A DNA stretch of 64,000 nucleotides from contig NZ_JAAVKI010000006.1 of the NCBI RefSeq assembly GCF_011806525.1, positions 62,001 to 126,000 on the forward strand. The letters are read 5' to 3'. The notes beneath the pieces were generated by a model. The model was not told where the DNA came from. It saw only the letters and a list, made by a program, of their open reading frames with translations, and did not search any database. Below are positions 7,869 through 16,685 of the stretch, one piece after another (position 1 is the first letter of the stretch; each line of letters opens with the position of its first letter). The position numbers and the translations under genes were made by a program. Source of the stretch: Thalassospira sp. HF15 (GTDB taxonomy: Bacteria; Pseudomonadota; Alphaproteobacteria; Rhodospirillales; Thalassospiraceae).

Positions 7869-8864
7869 ATGCAGGAAACCGGGCAAAGCGCGGACGATGC
7901 GTTTGGAAGGCTTTCGGATGAAAATCACGAGGGCAGTATTGGCGAGGTAAGGCTTGCCGATGGCGAACTGTTTGATATTCCGGGGGTGCAGGGACGCCTT
8001 GAGCGGCTTGATTTCGGCAATGGTATGATTTTGCATCGTGCTGAATTGAGAGTGCGCGAAAATTCCCTGTTTGATGTCCGTAATTCGTTGCCGCCGGGGT
8101 GGCTCGGCGGATCGGCGGTTGTCATGGGCAAAATTGAAATCGAATGTCCGCACGGCAGACGGTATCAAATGACACCCGATGTCGGATTGATCAAGCGGGT
8201 CGATCCTTTTGGAACCCGCTATTTTCTGCCGAAAGATCAGATGCTTCGTCATGTTGGTGTGGCGATTCCGCTCGAACCTTTGAAGCAGCGTTTCGCTGAT
8301 GAGCTGCCCGAAAGCCTGGAACCGTTCTTGTCGGATCGTCAGGATATTGTGGATATACGTCCACTTGCAGTGAACAGCCGCATTCGATCCATCGTTAGCG
8401 CCATGTTCTCCGGTCATGTCTCCGGGGTGGGGAGGCACTTGAAGCTTGACGGTTTGGCGAGCCTTTTTTTGGCCGAGATCATTGATCTTCACGCTCAGCA
8501 GGCAAAAGAGATCAGCTCGTCATCCGAGTTAACCCAGCTTGAAAAAGCCGTTGTCGGTACCGTGATCGCGATGGTGTCTGAGAACCCTGCTGCGCCAATC
8601 TCAATCGAGCAGTTGGCTGCAGACAATCACATGACGCGAAGCCGACTGAACAGCCTGTTTCGTCAGGAAACCGGCAAAAGTTGTTCGGAGTTCATCCGGT
8701 CCCAACGCATGATGCATGCCCGTGAATTGCTGGCGTCCGGGGGGGTAACTGTCAAACAGGTGGCCGCTGCCGTCGGGTTCAATCACGTCAGCAACTTTTC
8801 ACGGTCCTATCGTGACTGGTATGGGGAAAGTCCGGCACAGGCCCAAAAGGGAACCGGTACGTAA
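7869..8864 (+). CDS. AraC family transcriptional regulator (paralogue 2)
   Basis: A 331-residue paralogue of the preceding gene. The C-terminal AraC double helix-turn-helix is present (ISIEQLAADNHMTRSRLNSLFRQ, then VKQVAAAVGFNHVSNFSRSYRDWYGESPAQ). The N-terminal domains of the two proteins align from the first residue but differ at many positions, while the second DNA-binding helix region is almost identical. This suggests the same or similar DNA sites with different effectors. The gene has its own promoter region and is not followed by a recognisable target operon. Confidence 0.9.
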   Translation: MQETGQSADDAFGRLSDENHEGSIGEVRLADGELFDIPGVQGRLERLDFGNGMILHRAELRVRENSLFDVRNSLPPGWLGGSAVVMGKIEIECPHGRRYQMTPDVGLIKRVDPFGTRYFLPKDQMLRHVGVAIPLEPLKQRFADELPESLEPFLSDRQDIVDIRPLAVNSRIRSIVSAMFSGHVSGVGRHLKLDGLASLFLAEIIDLHAQQAKEISSSSELTQLEKAVVGTVIAMVSENPAAPISIEQLAADNHMTRSRLNSLFRQETGKSCSEFIRSQRMMHARELLASGGVTVKQVAAAVGFNHVSNFSRSYRDWYGESPAQAQKGTGT

Positions 8865-8945
8865 GTTGTGACTGTTTGTGCCCTTGCTCAAACCTTTGCG
8901 ACGTCCTAGGTTAACGCAAACGTCAACTTGTGTTGCAGGGCAAAA

Positions 8946-9794
8946 ATGAAGTTTCAGGGTACGGAAAATTACGTCGCGACCGAAGATCTGATGGTGGCGG
9001 TCAATGCCGCGATCACATTGCAGCGACCGCTTCTGGTCAAGGGGGAGCCGGGCACCGGCAAGACCGTTCTGGCCGAGGAAATTGCCAAATCGCTTGGCAA
9101 GAAACTGATTACCTGGTCGATCAAATCCACCACGCGCGCCCAGCAAGGTCTTTATGAATATGATGCGGTATCGCGCCTGCGTGATAGCCAATTGGGTGAC
9201 GAGCGCGTTCACGACATCGGCAACTACATCGTCAAGGGCAAGCTATGGGAAGCCTTCGAGGCGGACGGCGAAGCGCCGGTTCTTCTGATTGACGAAATCG
9301 ACAAGGCCGATATCGAGTTCCCCAATGACTTGCTTCAGGAACTCGATCGCATGGAATTCTTTGTCTATGAGACACAGCAGACCGTGAAAGCGACCAACCG
9401 CCCGATTGTGATCATCACGTCAAACAATGAGAAGGAGCTGCCTGATGCGTTCCTGCGTCGTTGTTTCTTCCACTACATCCGCTTCCCCGACGCTGACACC
9501 ATGGCCGAGATCATCGAGGTGCATTATCCCGGCATCCAGAAACGTCTGGTATCCGAGGCATTGAACCTTTTCTACGACATGCGTGACGTGTCGGGCCTGA
9601 AGAAAAAGCCTTCGACCTCTGAACTTCTCGATTGGCTGAAGCTTCTGATGGCCGAAGACTTGCCGCCCGAAGCACTGCGCGCCAAGGATGCCAAGACGGC
9701 CGTTCCGCCGATGCATGGCGCGTTGCTTAAAAACGAGCAGGACGTGCATCTGTTTGAACGCCTTGCCTTCATGGCGCGGCGCGAAGGGCGCTAA
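8946..9794 (+). CDS. MoxR-type AAA+ ATPase
   Basis: A 282-residue AAA+ ATPase of the MoxR/CoxD group. Walker A GEPGTGKT lies near residue 37, Walker B VLLIDEIDKAD near 116, a sensor-1 stretch IIITSNNEKELPDAFLRR follows, and the C-terminal lid has the SELLDWLKLL helix. The ATG at 8946 follows a GCAGGG ribosome site; an in-frame TTG at 8928 is less likely. It precedes a VWA-domain gene by 5 bases. This MoxR-VWA pair is a recurring chaperone module that remodels or inserts cofactors into partner proteins. No partner oxidoreductase is encoded nearby, so the client is unknown. Confidence 0.92.
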   Translation: MKFQGTENYVATEDLMVAVNAAITLQRPLLVKGEPGTGKTVLAEEIAKSLGKKLITWSIKSTTRAQQGLYEYDAVSRLRDSQLGDERVHDIGNYIVKGKLWEAFEADGEAPVLLIDEIDKADIEFPNDLLQELDRMEFFVYETQQTVKATNRPIVIITSNNEKELPDAFLRRCFFHYIRFPDADTMAEIIEVHYPGIQKRLVSEALNLFYDMRDVSGLKKKPSTSELLDWLKLLMAEDLPPEALRAKDAKTAVPPMHGALLKNEQDVHLFERLAFMARREGR

Positions 9795-9799
9795 TCCCG

Positions 9800-10987
9800 A
9801 TGTTCACCGGCTTTTTCTATAAGCTGAAAGATGCCCGCGTGCCGGTCAGCCTGCGCGAATACCTGACATTGCTTGAGGCGGTGGAAAAGGGACTGGCGGG
9901 CTATTCGGTTGAGGATTTCTATTATCTGGCGCGATCCGCCCTGGTGAAGGACGAACGCCACCTTGATAAGTTCGACCGCGTGTTCTCCGAACACTTCAAA
10001 GGTGTGATCGACCTTGCTGAGGGCATGGACGAGGTTGAAAAAACTGAAATTCCCGAGGAATGGCTTAAAAAGCTTGCCGAGAAATTCCTGACCGATGAAG
10101 AAAAGGCCGAGATCGAAGCGCTTGGTGGCTGGGAAAAGCTGATGGAGACGTTAAAGCAGCGTCTTGAAGAGCAAAAGGGCCGCCATCAGGGCGGTAATAA
10201 ATGGATCGGCACGGCCGGGACATCGCCGTTTGGCGCTTATGGTTATAACCCCGAAGGGGTACGGATCGGGCAGGACAAATCCCGCCATCGGCGTGCAGTC
10301 AAAGTCTGGGACAAGCGCGAATTCAAGAACCTTGATGACAGCGTCGAAATCGGCACGCGTAACATCAAGGTGGCACTCCGGCGTCTGCGCAAATGGGCCC
10401 GCACCGGCGCGGCGGACGAGCTTGATTTGCCCGGTACGATTACATCCACTGCCCGTCAGGGCTGGCTGGATGTCCAGATGCGCCCGGAACGCCATAACGC
10501 GGTCAAGGTCTTGATGCTGTTTGATATCGGCGGATCAATGGATGATCACATCAAGGTCTGCGAAGAACTGTTTTCAGCGGTCAAAACCGAGTTCAAGCAT
10601 CTGGAATACTATTATTTCCATAATTGCCCGTATGAAGGGCTTTGGAAGGATAATGCGCGGCGTTGGAACGAACAGGTTTCGACATGGGATGTGATCAATA
10701 CCTATGGCGCGGATTACAAGCTGGTGATTGTCGGTGATGCGACCATGAGCCCCTATGAAATCACCTATCCCGGCGGGGCGGTAGAATATTGGAATGCCGA
10801 GGCCGGGGCCGTGTGGATGCAGCGATTACTGGATCATTTCGAACATGCCGCCTGGATCAACCCGCAACCGGAAAACTGGTGGCGGCATCATCAATCGATC
10901 CAGATCATGCATAAATTGATGGAAGGCCGGATGTTCCCGCTTACCCTTGACGGGCTTGATCGCATGACCGGGGAACTTAACCGTTAG
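9800..10987 (+). CDS. VWA domain-containing protein, CoxE-like
   Basis: A 395-residue cytoplasmic protein of the CoxE/DUF58-like VWA group. It opens with FTGFFYKLKDARVPVSLREYLTLLEAV, typical of the family. A charged helical region covers about 70-130, and a von Willebrand A fold follows from about residue 225. The metal-site (MIDAS) loop reads LMLFDIGGSMDDH, that is DxGxS, where the classic motif is DxSxS. It starts 5 bases after the MoxR stop and should form a complex with that ATPase. A Gly/Lys-rich segment GTAGTSPFGAYGYNPEG sits between the two parts. The function in this organism is inferred only from the pair. Confidence 0.9.
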   Translation: MFTGFFYKLKDARVPVSLREYLTLLEAVEKGLAGYSVEDFYYLARSALVKDERHLDKFDRVFSEHFKGVIDLAEGMDEVEKTEIPEEWLKKLAEKFLTDEEKAEIEALGGWEKLMETLKQRLEEQKGRHQGGNKWIGTAGTSPFGAYGYNPEGVRIGQDKSRHRRAVKVWDKREFKNLDDSVEIGTRNIKVALRRLRKWARTGAADELDLPGTITSTARQGWLDVQMRPERHNAVKVLMLFDIGGSMDDHIKVCEELFSAVKTEFKHLEYYYFHNCPYEGLWKDNARRWNEQVSTWDVINTYGADYKLVIVGDATMSPYEITYPGGAVEYWNAEAGAVWMQRLLDHFEHAAWINPQPENWWRHHQSIQIMHKLMEGRMFPLTLDGLDRMTGELNR

Positions 10988-11109
10988 ACCGGCGTTCTTG
11001 CTGTAACAGTTTGATGAAGATTGCGCGCAAGATGTGGTGACGCTTTCTGTGCTGCCAATCCGCGCCTATAGTCCTCTGCTTAAAAAGGACACTGGATAAG
11101 GATACCCGG

Positions 11110-12180
11110 ATGCTGTTACGTAACATGATCAAGTCCACCTTGTTGGCAATCGGCGGGCTTGCGTCGGCAATGCTCCTCCCTATGACGGTTGGGGCGAACA
11201 ATGCCAATGCACAGGCACTTGATCAGGAAATGGTGGTGATCGCGCATCGCGGGGCGTCGGGTTATTTGCCTGAACATACCCTCCCGGCCAAGGCGTTGGC
11301 CTATGGCATGGGGGCGGATTACATTGAACAGGATGTGGTTCTGTCCAAGGATGGCGTGCCGGTCATCCTGCATGACATTCACATCGATACCACCACCGAT
11401 GTCACGAACAAGTTCCCGGATCGCAAACGCGAAGACGGGCGTTATTATGCGATTGATTTTACGCTGGCCGAGCTCAAAACACTCAATGTGACCGAACGGT
11501 TCAAGGCCGATAGCGGTAAACAGGTTTACGCGGATCGTTTCCCCGGTGAATTCGGGATCTTCAAAATTCCGACCCTGGAAGAGGAAATCAAGCTCATTCA
11601 GGGACTGAACCATTCCACCGGGCGTGATGTGGGTATCTATCCGGAAATCAAGGATCCGTCTTTCCACCACGATGAAGGGCAGGACATCACCAAAACCGTC
11701 ATCACAGTGATGGAAAAATGGGGCTACAACAATCCTGACTCAAATGCCTTTGTGCAGTGCTTTGACTGGACTGAAACCAAACGCATCCGGGAAGAGCTGA
11801 ATTATCAGGGCAAGCTGGTGCAGCTTCTGGGCGAAAACCGCTGGGGCCCGCCCGCAGGCACGGATTACGATTATCTGAAATCCGAAGACGGTATCCTTGA
11901 GATGGCCCGTGTGGTCGACGGCATTGGCCCGTGGCTGCCGCAGGTGATTGAGGGCCTCAGTGAAAATGGCACCGCAATCATGACACCAACCCTGATCGCG
12001 GCCCAGCGTGCGCAATTGAAAGTGCATCCCTACACGCTGCGTGCCGATCAGTTGCCGAAATGGGCCGGTGATATGAAGATCGCGCTCAAGGCCATATTCG
12101 ACGATGCCGGGATTGATGGCATCTTTACCGATTTCCCTGATCAGGTCGTGCAGTATCTCGCACGTAATCCGGATGCCTGA
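11110..12180 (+). CDS. glpQ: Glycerophosphodiester phosphodiesterase, exported
   Basis: A 356-residue enzyme that hydrolyses glycerophosphodiesters to glycerol 3-phosphate and an alcohol. A signal peptide covers residues 1 to about 36 (hydrophobic LLAIGGLASAMLLPM, ending ANNANAQA), so it acts in the periplasm. The catalytic segment VIAHRGASGYLPEHT holds the general-acid His-Arg pair and Glu. YIEQDVVLSKDGVPVILHD holds the second His and metal ligands, and IYPEIKDPSFH is the later metal-binding Glu. The arrangement and length match periplasmic GlpQ rather than cytosolic UgpQ. It stands alone between the VWA gene and wrbA. The glycerol-phosphate-type ABC operon lies far away at 44-48 kb. Confidence 0.93.
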   Translation: MLLRNMIKSTLLAIGGLASAMLLPMTVGANNANAQALDQEMVVIAHRGASGYLPEHTLPAKALAYGMGADYIEQDVVLSKDGVPVILHDIHIDTTTDVTNKFPDRKREDGRYYAIDFTLAELKTLNVTERFKADSGKQVYADRFPGEFGIFKIPTLEEEIKLIQGLNHSTGRDVGIYPEIKDPSFHHDEGQDITKTVITVMEKWGYNNPDSNAFVQCFDWTETKRIREELNYQGKLVQLLGENRWGPPAGTDYDYLKSEDGILEMARVVDGIGPWLPQVIEGLSENGTAIMTPTLIAAQRAQLKVHPYTLRADQLPKWAGDMKIALKAIFDDAGIDGIFTDFPDQVVQYLARNPDA

Positions 12181-12287
12181 CGGCGTTCGCATCCGATAAC
12201 GAACAGACTGTTTCCAAGCTGGCCGTTATCAGCGAAGCGCTTCTAAGTCACTATCGTAGCCGATAAAATTCAACCAAGGAGGATGAT

Positions 12288-12890
12288 GTGGCTAAAGTAC
12301 TGGTTCTTTATTATTCGATGTATGGACATATCGAAACCATGGCCAACGCTGTTGCCGAAGGTGCACGTGGCGTTGCCGGGACACATGTTGATGTCAAACG
12401 CGTCCCCGAAACCATGCCCGAAGATGTCGCCAAAGGCGCAGGTGCGAAGCTTGATCAGGCCGCCCCGGTTGCAGAGGTTTCCGACCTTCCGGAATATGAC
12501 GCGATCATCTTTGGTGTGCCGACGCGCTTTGGCAACATGCCAGGCCAGATGCGCACCTTCCTTGACCAGACCGGTGGTCTTTGGGCCGAAGGCAAACTGA
12601 TCGGCAAGATCGGTTCTGTTTTCACCTCGACCGGCACCCAGCATGGTGGCCATGAAACCACCATCACTTCGACCCATACCACCTTGCTTCATCAGGGCAT
12701 GGTGATTGTCGGTGTGCCTTATAGCTGCTCGGGCCTGACCAATATGGACGAGATCACTGGTGGTTCGCCGTATGGTGCAGGCACGCTTGCCGGTGCCGAT
12801 GGTTCGCGTACACCCTCCGAGAACGAACTGGATATCGCCAAGTTCCAGGGCAAGCACGTGGCTGAACTTGCTGCCAAACTTGCTGGCTGA
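12288..12890 (+). CDS. wrbA: NAD(P)H:quinone oxidoreductase, WrbA type
   Basis: A 200-residue flavodoxin-fold enzyme that reduces quinones by two electrons using FMN and NAD(P)H, limiting semiquinone radicals. The FMN phosphate loop is YYSMYGHIE at residues 8-16, and [24 protein letters not shown] and [10 protein letters not shown] complete the flavin and quinone site. Length and motifs are typical of WrbA tetramers. It begins with GTG at 12288, placed a few bases after a strong AAGGAGG ribosome site, and ends before an intrinsic terminator. It is probably a single-gene transcript. Confidence 0.95.
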   Translation: MAKVLVLYYSMYGHIETMANAVAEGARGVAGTHVDVKRVPETMPEDVAKGAGAKLDQAAPVAEVSDLPEYDAIIFGVPTRFGNMPGQMRTFLDQTGGLWAEGKLIGKIGSVFTSTGTQHGGHETTITSTHTTLLHQGMVIVGVPYSCSGLTNMDEITGGSPYGAGTLAGADGSRTPSENELDIAKFQGKHVAELAAKLAG

Positions 12891-12914
12891 TTCCAACAGT
12901 CGATTGATGCGATC

Positions 12915-12947
12915 AAGGCAGTGCAGGGTTCCTGCACTGCCTTTTTT
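12915..12947 (+). terminator. Intrinsic terminator after wrbA
   Basis: A perfect 11-bp stem GGCAGTGCAGG/CCTGCACTGCC with a 3-base loop is preceded by AA and followed by TTTTTT. Confidence 0.93.
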
Positions 12948-13067
12948 GTTTCGATTTGATAAACAATCAGGTGCCTGATTGGGTCTTGTTTGGCGACAGT
13001 TTTGTGCGACCATGCGTGTCATGAAAATTTGTCCGGCAACGTTGCCGACAGGCAGAGGAGTTTTGAG

Positions 13068-13931
13068 ATGTCTGAGTCTGTAAAGAACGCACGTGGTGTT
13101 GAGCGGGTCTTGCGCGCAATGGATACGTCCGATGGTGCGGGCGTGTCGCTGCGACGGTCCATTGGCACGCCACAGCTTGATATGCTTGATCCGTTCCTGA
13201 TGCTTGATTCACTTTCGACCGATAACCCGGACGAGTATATCGCAGGCTTCCCGGAACATCCCCATCGCGGCTTTGAAACCGTGACCTATATGGTCGAAGG
13301 GGCGATGCGCCATCAGGACAGCATGGGCAATGAGGGCGTATTGCGTTCGGGCGGTGGTCAATGGATGACGGCCGGAAGCGGCATTGTCCATTCGGAGACG
13401 CCAGAACAGGAAAACGGTCTTTTGCAGGGCTTCCAGCTTTGGATCAATCTGCCGGCCAAGGACAAGATGATCGACCCGCGCTACCAGAATATGGAGCCCG
13501 ATGAATTGCCGGAAATCTCGCCGGTGGATGGTGCGCAATTGCGCCTTCTGGCCGGTTCAATGCATGGTGCCACCGGCCCGATCAACGGCATTTCGACCGA
13601 TCCGGTCTTTGTCGATGCCAAACTTGATGCCGGGGCGGAGCTTACGGTTCCGTTGCCAGAAGGGCATACGGCGGTGGTTTATGTCTTTATCGGCGATGCG
13701 GTTGTTGGCGGCACAGATGTCCCGACCCATCATCTGGCGATTTTGAAGGACGGTGATGGCGTGACCCTCAAAGGTGGCGCTGAGGGCGGTCGCATGCTGG
13801 TGATTGCTGCACGTCCGATCCATGAGCAGGTGGTGCGGTATGGACCGTTCGTCATGAGCAGCAAACAGGAACTGATGCAGGCGTTTGACGATTACCAGAA
13901 CGGCAATTTCGTCCGCAAGGCCGCGTCCTGA
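13068..13931 (+). CDS. Pirin family protein
   Basis: A 287-residue bicupin of the pirin family. The metal-binding residues of the N-terminal cupin are present: His64 and His66 in FPEHPHRGFE, and His108 and Glu110 in AGSGIVHSE. The C-terminal cupin starts near residue 190. Pirins of this type are mononuclear iron proteins, some with quercetinase activity, others acting as redox-sensing partners. I use the ATG at 13068, preceded by CAGAGGAG, over longer in-frame starts that lack a ribosome site. The neighbouring wrbA suggests a redox or quinone-stress context, but each gene has its own terminator. Confidence 0.92.
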   Translation: MSESVKNARGVERVLRAMDTSDGAGVSLRRSIGTPQLDMLDPFLMLDSLSTDNPDEYIAGFPEHPHRGFETVTYMVEGAMRHQDSMGNEGVLRSGGGQWMTAGSGIVHSETPEQENGLLQGFQLWINLPAKDKMIDPRYQNMEPDELPEISPVDGAQLRLLAGSMHGATGPINGISTDPVFVDAKLDAGAELTVPLPEGHTAVVYVFIGDAVVGGTDVPTHHLAILKDGDGVTLKGGAEGGRMLVIAARPIHEQVVRYGPFVMSSKQELMQAFDDYQNGNFVRKAAS

Positions 13932-13961
13932 CGCCGCAGATATTACAAAATACCATCTGCC

Positions 13962-13999
13962 AAAACGCCCTGAGCAAAATGATCGTTCAGGGCGTTTTT
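13962..13999 (+). terminator. Intrinsic terminator after the pirin gene
   Basis: A perfect 12-bp stem AAAACGCCCTGA/TCAGGGCGTTTT with a 13-base loop ends in a T-run. The A-rich left arm lets it also serve the convergent minus-strand gene ending at 14036. Confidence 0.88.
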
Positions 14000-14035
14000 C
14001 ATTCTAATTTTCGGTGAACGGGGTGTGACTGAAAC

Positions 14036-16648
14036 CTAGTCTTTGGCGCGTTTAACGTCGGTACCGGAACTGTTATTCGTGATCCAGGGACGGCCATCTG
14101 ACAACACATCGACCATGTTGGCAGTTACGTTGTTCACCTTGTCAAACGAACCGTTTGTCGCATTCCATTTTTTCAAAACGTACGCATTGTTTTCGTACAG
14201 GGTGACATAGACACTGCCATCCGTCCCGGCACCTATATCTTCCACAGTTACACTTTGACCCAACGGGCGGTTTTCAAATCGTGTTCCGGTGAATTGCTGA
14301 ACAATGTTGTTGGCGTCCGCGATCCACAAATCACCTGCACGGCCAACAGCCACCTTGCGCACGTCGTCATTGCTGAATTTGGTAAAGGCATTGGTTCCGG
14401 GTTTAAGGTGATAAAGCTTGCCGCTGATGACGACATAAACCGTGCCATCCGGACCAATCGATATATTTTGAATGTTGCCCGATGCCACCGAGTAGGTCCG
14501 CTGGATCGTGCCCGTTGATGACAGCTTATAGATCGAGTTCGAACTGTTTCCGTTTGTCCAGATGCTGCCATCAGTCGCAACATCAAACTTCTCGACATTC
14601 TGGTTAAAGGACAAGGATACTTGTTCGAGCTTCTTTGTCTTGGTGTTGAACTTCTGGAACTCGTTTGCTCCCTGATTTAAGGGCGTGCCATACAGGTAGA
14701 AACCATCATCTTGTCCGACGGCAATCTCATCGATTGAATTGAGGTCCGCGGTAAATGTTTCAAAAGTTATGTTTTTTGAAAACGTAAAGGCACTTGGGGA
14801 TGTAACATTGACCACGGCGGCGGTGGCGCCGGTGCCGGTCGTATCCCCGCCGGTTGATGCCGCGACGAGACGGTCAATCAGCTCATCACGCTCAAAGAAC
14901 TTTGATGCGAGCACAACAGTGTCATTTGTAATAACCCAGGGAAAGCCATTGGGGCCGACCGCGACGCTTTCCGGGGTGTGCCCCGGTGTTTGAACGACTT
15001 CAAAGGTTTTGCCATCCGCACCCAAACGCATCAGGAATTGATTGGCGGAAACGACATAGACGCTGCCATCCGGACCGATAGAGATGCTTTTGGCCTTTTG
15101 CGATAAAACCTCGCATGGTGATTTTTCGCATCGCTGGACAAGGTTGTCAGAACGAATTGTCCAGGGGGTTCCTTCCGGGTCGACGGCAACCAAGATGCCC
15201 TGACCGGGAATGCGATCAAACCGCGTCATGGCGTCATTAAGCTTGGATAGGCTTCCGCTGGCATCGGCAATGACAACCGATCCATCCCCGCCAATGGCAA
15301 TGTCTGAACCGGTTGCACCCGGGATTTGCTTCCATAGTTTTCCGGTGTGACGGAATACCCGGCCCAAGGTGGAAATTCCCCACGGGTCGCCATTTGCATC
15401 GACTGCCAAACGCACCAGTGTTCCCGGAAAATCTTCAAGCCGTTTGCGGCTGTTGGACCAGCGAAAAACACTTCCGGCCGCGTTCAAAGCAAACACACTG
15501 CCATCCCGGCCGATTGCCAAAGCCGTGGCGTTCTCGCGGGTGTTGGTAAAGGTAATGTCCTCGGTCGTTGTTACCGTCGTCGGATCAAGACCGGGATCGT
15601 TCCCGGTTGACGGGGCAACGGTTCGACTGGTGCCTTGCGCACCTGCACCTGCACCTGCACCTGCACTTGGTGTAACCGGTGATGCTGCTGCGCCAGTTGC
15701 CACCGCGACTGGTGCCATTGACGGTGCTGCTTGTGCCGCGGGTGGTGCAACAACTGCTGCTGGTGGCAGGGGCGGTGCTGTAACATCCGGGGCAATTGCC
15801 GCGGGCGCACTATCAACAGGGGCGACGGCATCGGGCGCACGAATTTCAGGTGCTCGCCCTTCTTCGGTTTTGATTTTTTCCGGTGCAACCAGCAATGTCG
15901 TTGCCATGATGTCGCCACCGGCGATAACTGCCCACGGCCCGCCATCGGGTGTGGCTGCGATGGCTGTCGCACCACTGATACCGGCGACAATACGCCAACT
16001 GCGCCCTGTTTCATTCCAGGTCCTGATCTGACCTTCGGCATCGACAATTACAACCGTATCGTTACCGGCAATCGCAATGTCGAGGGCACGGCCAGGCATG
16101 CTTGTCCAGGTCTTTCCGTCATAGGACCGAATGCCGCCATCGCGCGCTACCGCCCATGGATTTCCCGTCCTGTCGAGTGCAATGCGATACGCACTGCCGT
16201 CGATTGGTCGCCATTCGCTGCGCAACGGATACCATTTTTTGATTTCGCCACTGACTTTGGCAATGAAGACATTGCCCAGCGTATCGGCAGCAACATCTAC
16301 AACGTCGGTGTCTTTGTTTTCCCACCACAGCCCGTTATAGCGATAAACCACGCCGTCGGCGCTGATTGCCCAGGGGCGATTTCCCTCGGCTGCGGAAATG
16401 CGCACAAAATTGCCCGACATTTTGCGCCAACGCTGTTCTATCGCATCCCAGCGCCACGGCGTGCCATCTGGTGCAACGGCATAGGCCTGCCCGTCACTGT
16501 TGATCGATATGTCAACGGCCTTACCGGGCAGTCGGGTCCAGTTTGGGGATGCAGGAGTATCTTGTGCATGCACGCCGTGTATCGGATGAATTGTCGCAAA
16601 GCCGATAAAAAGCAGAACAAGACAAGACCGCATGATCAGCAGCGTCAT
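14036..16648 (-). CDS. Exported tectonin-repeat beta-propeller protein
   Basis: An 870-residue exported protein built of tectonin-like blades. Residues 1 to about 29 are a signal peptide (TLLIMRSCLVLLFIGFATIH, cleavage after HGVHAQ). Three propeller-like blocks follow, roughly 35-250, 370-590 and 630-870. Each is made of about 40-residue units of the form ...VDIAIG.DG.VY.V...G.I..W...WR..PG.A. A low-complexity Ala/Pro/Val linker of about 100 residues separates the first two blocks. There are no enzyme motifs. The start at 16648 has GCGAGG 8 bases before it; the in-frame ATG at 16663 or TTG at 16696 would also be possible. It follows the TPR-secretin gene by 37 bases, so they are probably co-transcribed. 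The family is recognisable, the role unknown; a surface or envelope ligand-binding function is inference. Confidence 0.8.
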   Translation of the reverse strand: MTLLIMRSCLVLLFIGFATIHPIHGVHAQDTPASPNWTRLPGKAVDISINSDGQAYAVAPDGTPWRWDAIEQRWRKMSGNFVRISAAEGNRPWAISADGVVYRYNGLWWENKDTDVVDVAADTLGNVFIAKVSGEIKKWYPLRSEWRPIDGSAYRIALDRTGNPWAVARDGGIRSYDGKTWTSMPGRALDIAIAGNDTVVIVDAEGQIRTWNETGRSWRIVAGISGATAIAATPDGGPWAVIAGGDIMATTLLVAPEKIKTEEGRAPEIRAPDAVAPVDSAPAAIAPDVTAPPLPPAAVVAPPAAQAAPSMAPVAVATGAAASPVTPSAGAGAGAGAQGTSRTVAPSTGNDPGLDPTTVTTTEDITFTNTRENATALAIGRDGSVFALNAAGSVFRWSNSRKRLEDFPGTLVRLAVDANGDPWGISTLGRVFRHTGKLWKQIPGATGSDIAIGGDGSVVIADASGSLSKLNDAMTRFDRIPGQGILVAVDPEGTPWTIRSDNLVQRCEKSPCEVLSQKAKSISIGPDGSVYVVSANQFLMRLGADGKTFEVVQTPGHTPESVAVGPNGFPWVITNDTVVLASKFFERDELIDRLVAASTGGDTTGTGATAAVVNVTSPSAFTFSKNITFETFTADLNSIDEIAVGQDDGFYLYGTPLNQGANEFQKFNTKTKKLEQVSLSFNQNVEKFDVATDGSIWTNGNSSNSIYKLSSTGTIQRTYSVASGNIQNISIGPDGTVYVVISGKLYHLKPGTNAFTKFSNDDVRKVAVGRAGDLWIADANNIVQQFTGTRFENRPLGQSVTVEDIGAGTDGSVYVTLYENNAYVLKKWNATNGSFDKVNNVTANMVDVLSDGRPWITNNSSGTDVKRAKD
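15639..15668 (-). repeat. Hexanucleotide repeat in tectonin-gene linker
   Basis: Five near-perfect GCACCT units (last one GCACTT) encode an Ala-Gly repeat in the low-complexity linker between the first two propellers. It is prone to slippage; each unit adds or removes two residues without shifting frame. Confidence 0.75.
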
Positions 16649-16685
16649 TGGATGACCTCGCATCACAGTTTTTGAAAATAAAATG

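Noticed and set aside
15369-16031. Plus-strand frame inside the tectonin gene
   Set aside because: It is the reverse of the Ala/Pro linker region and has no ribosome site or family feature.
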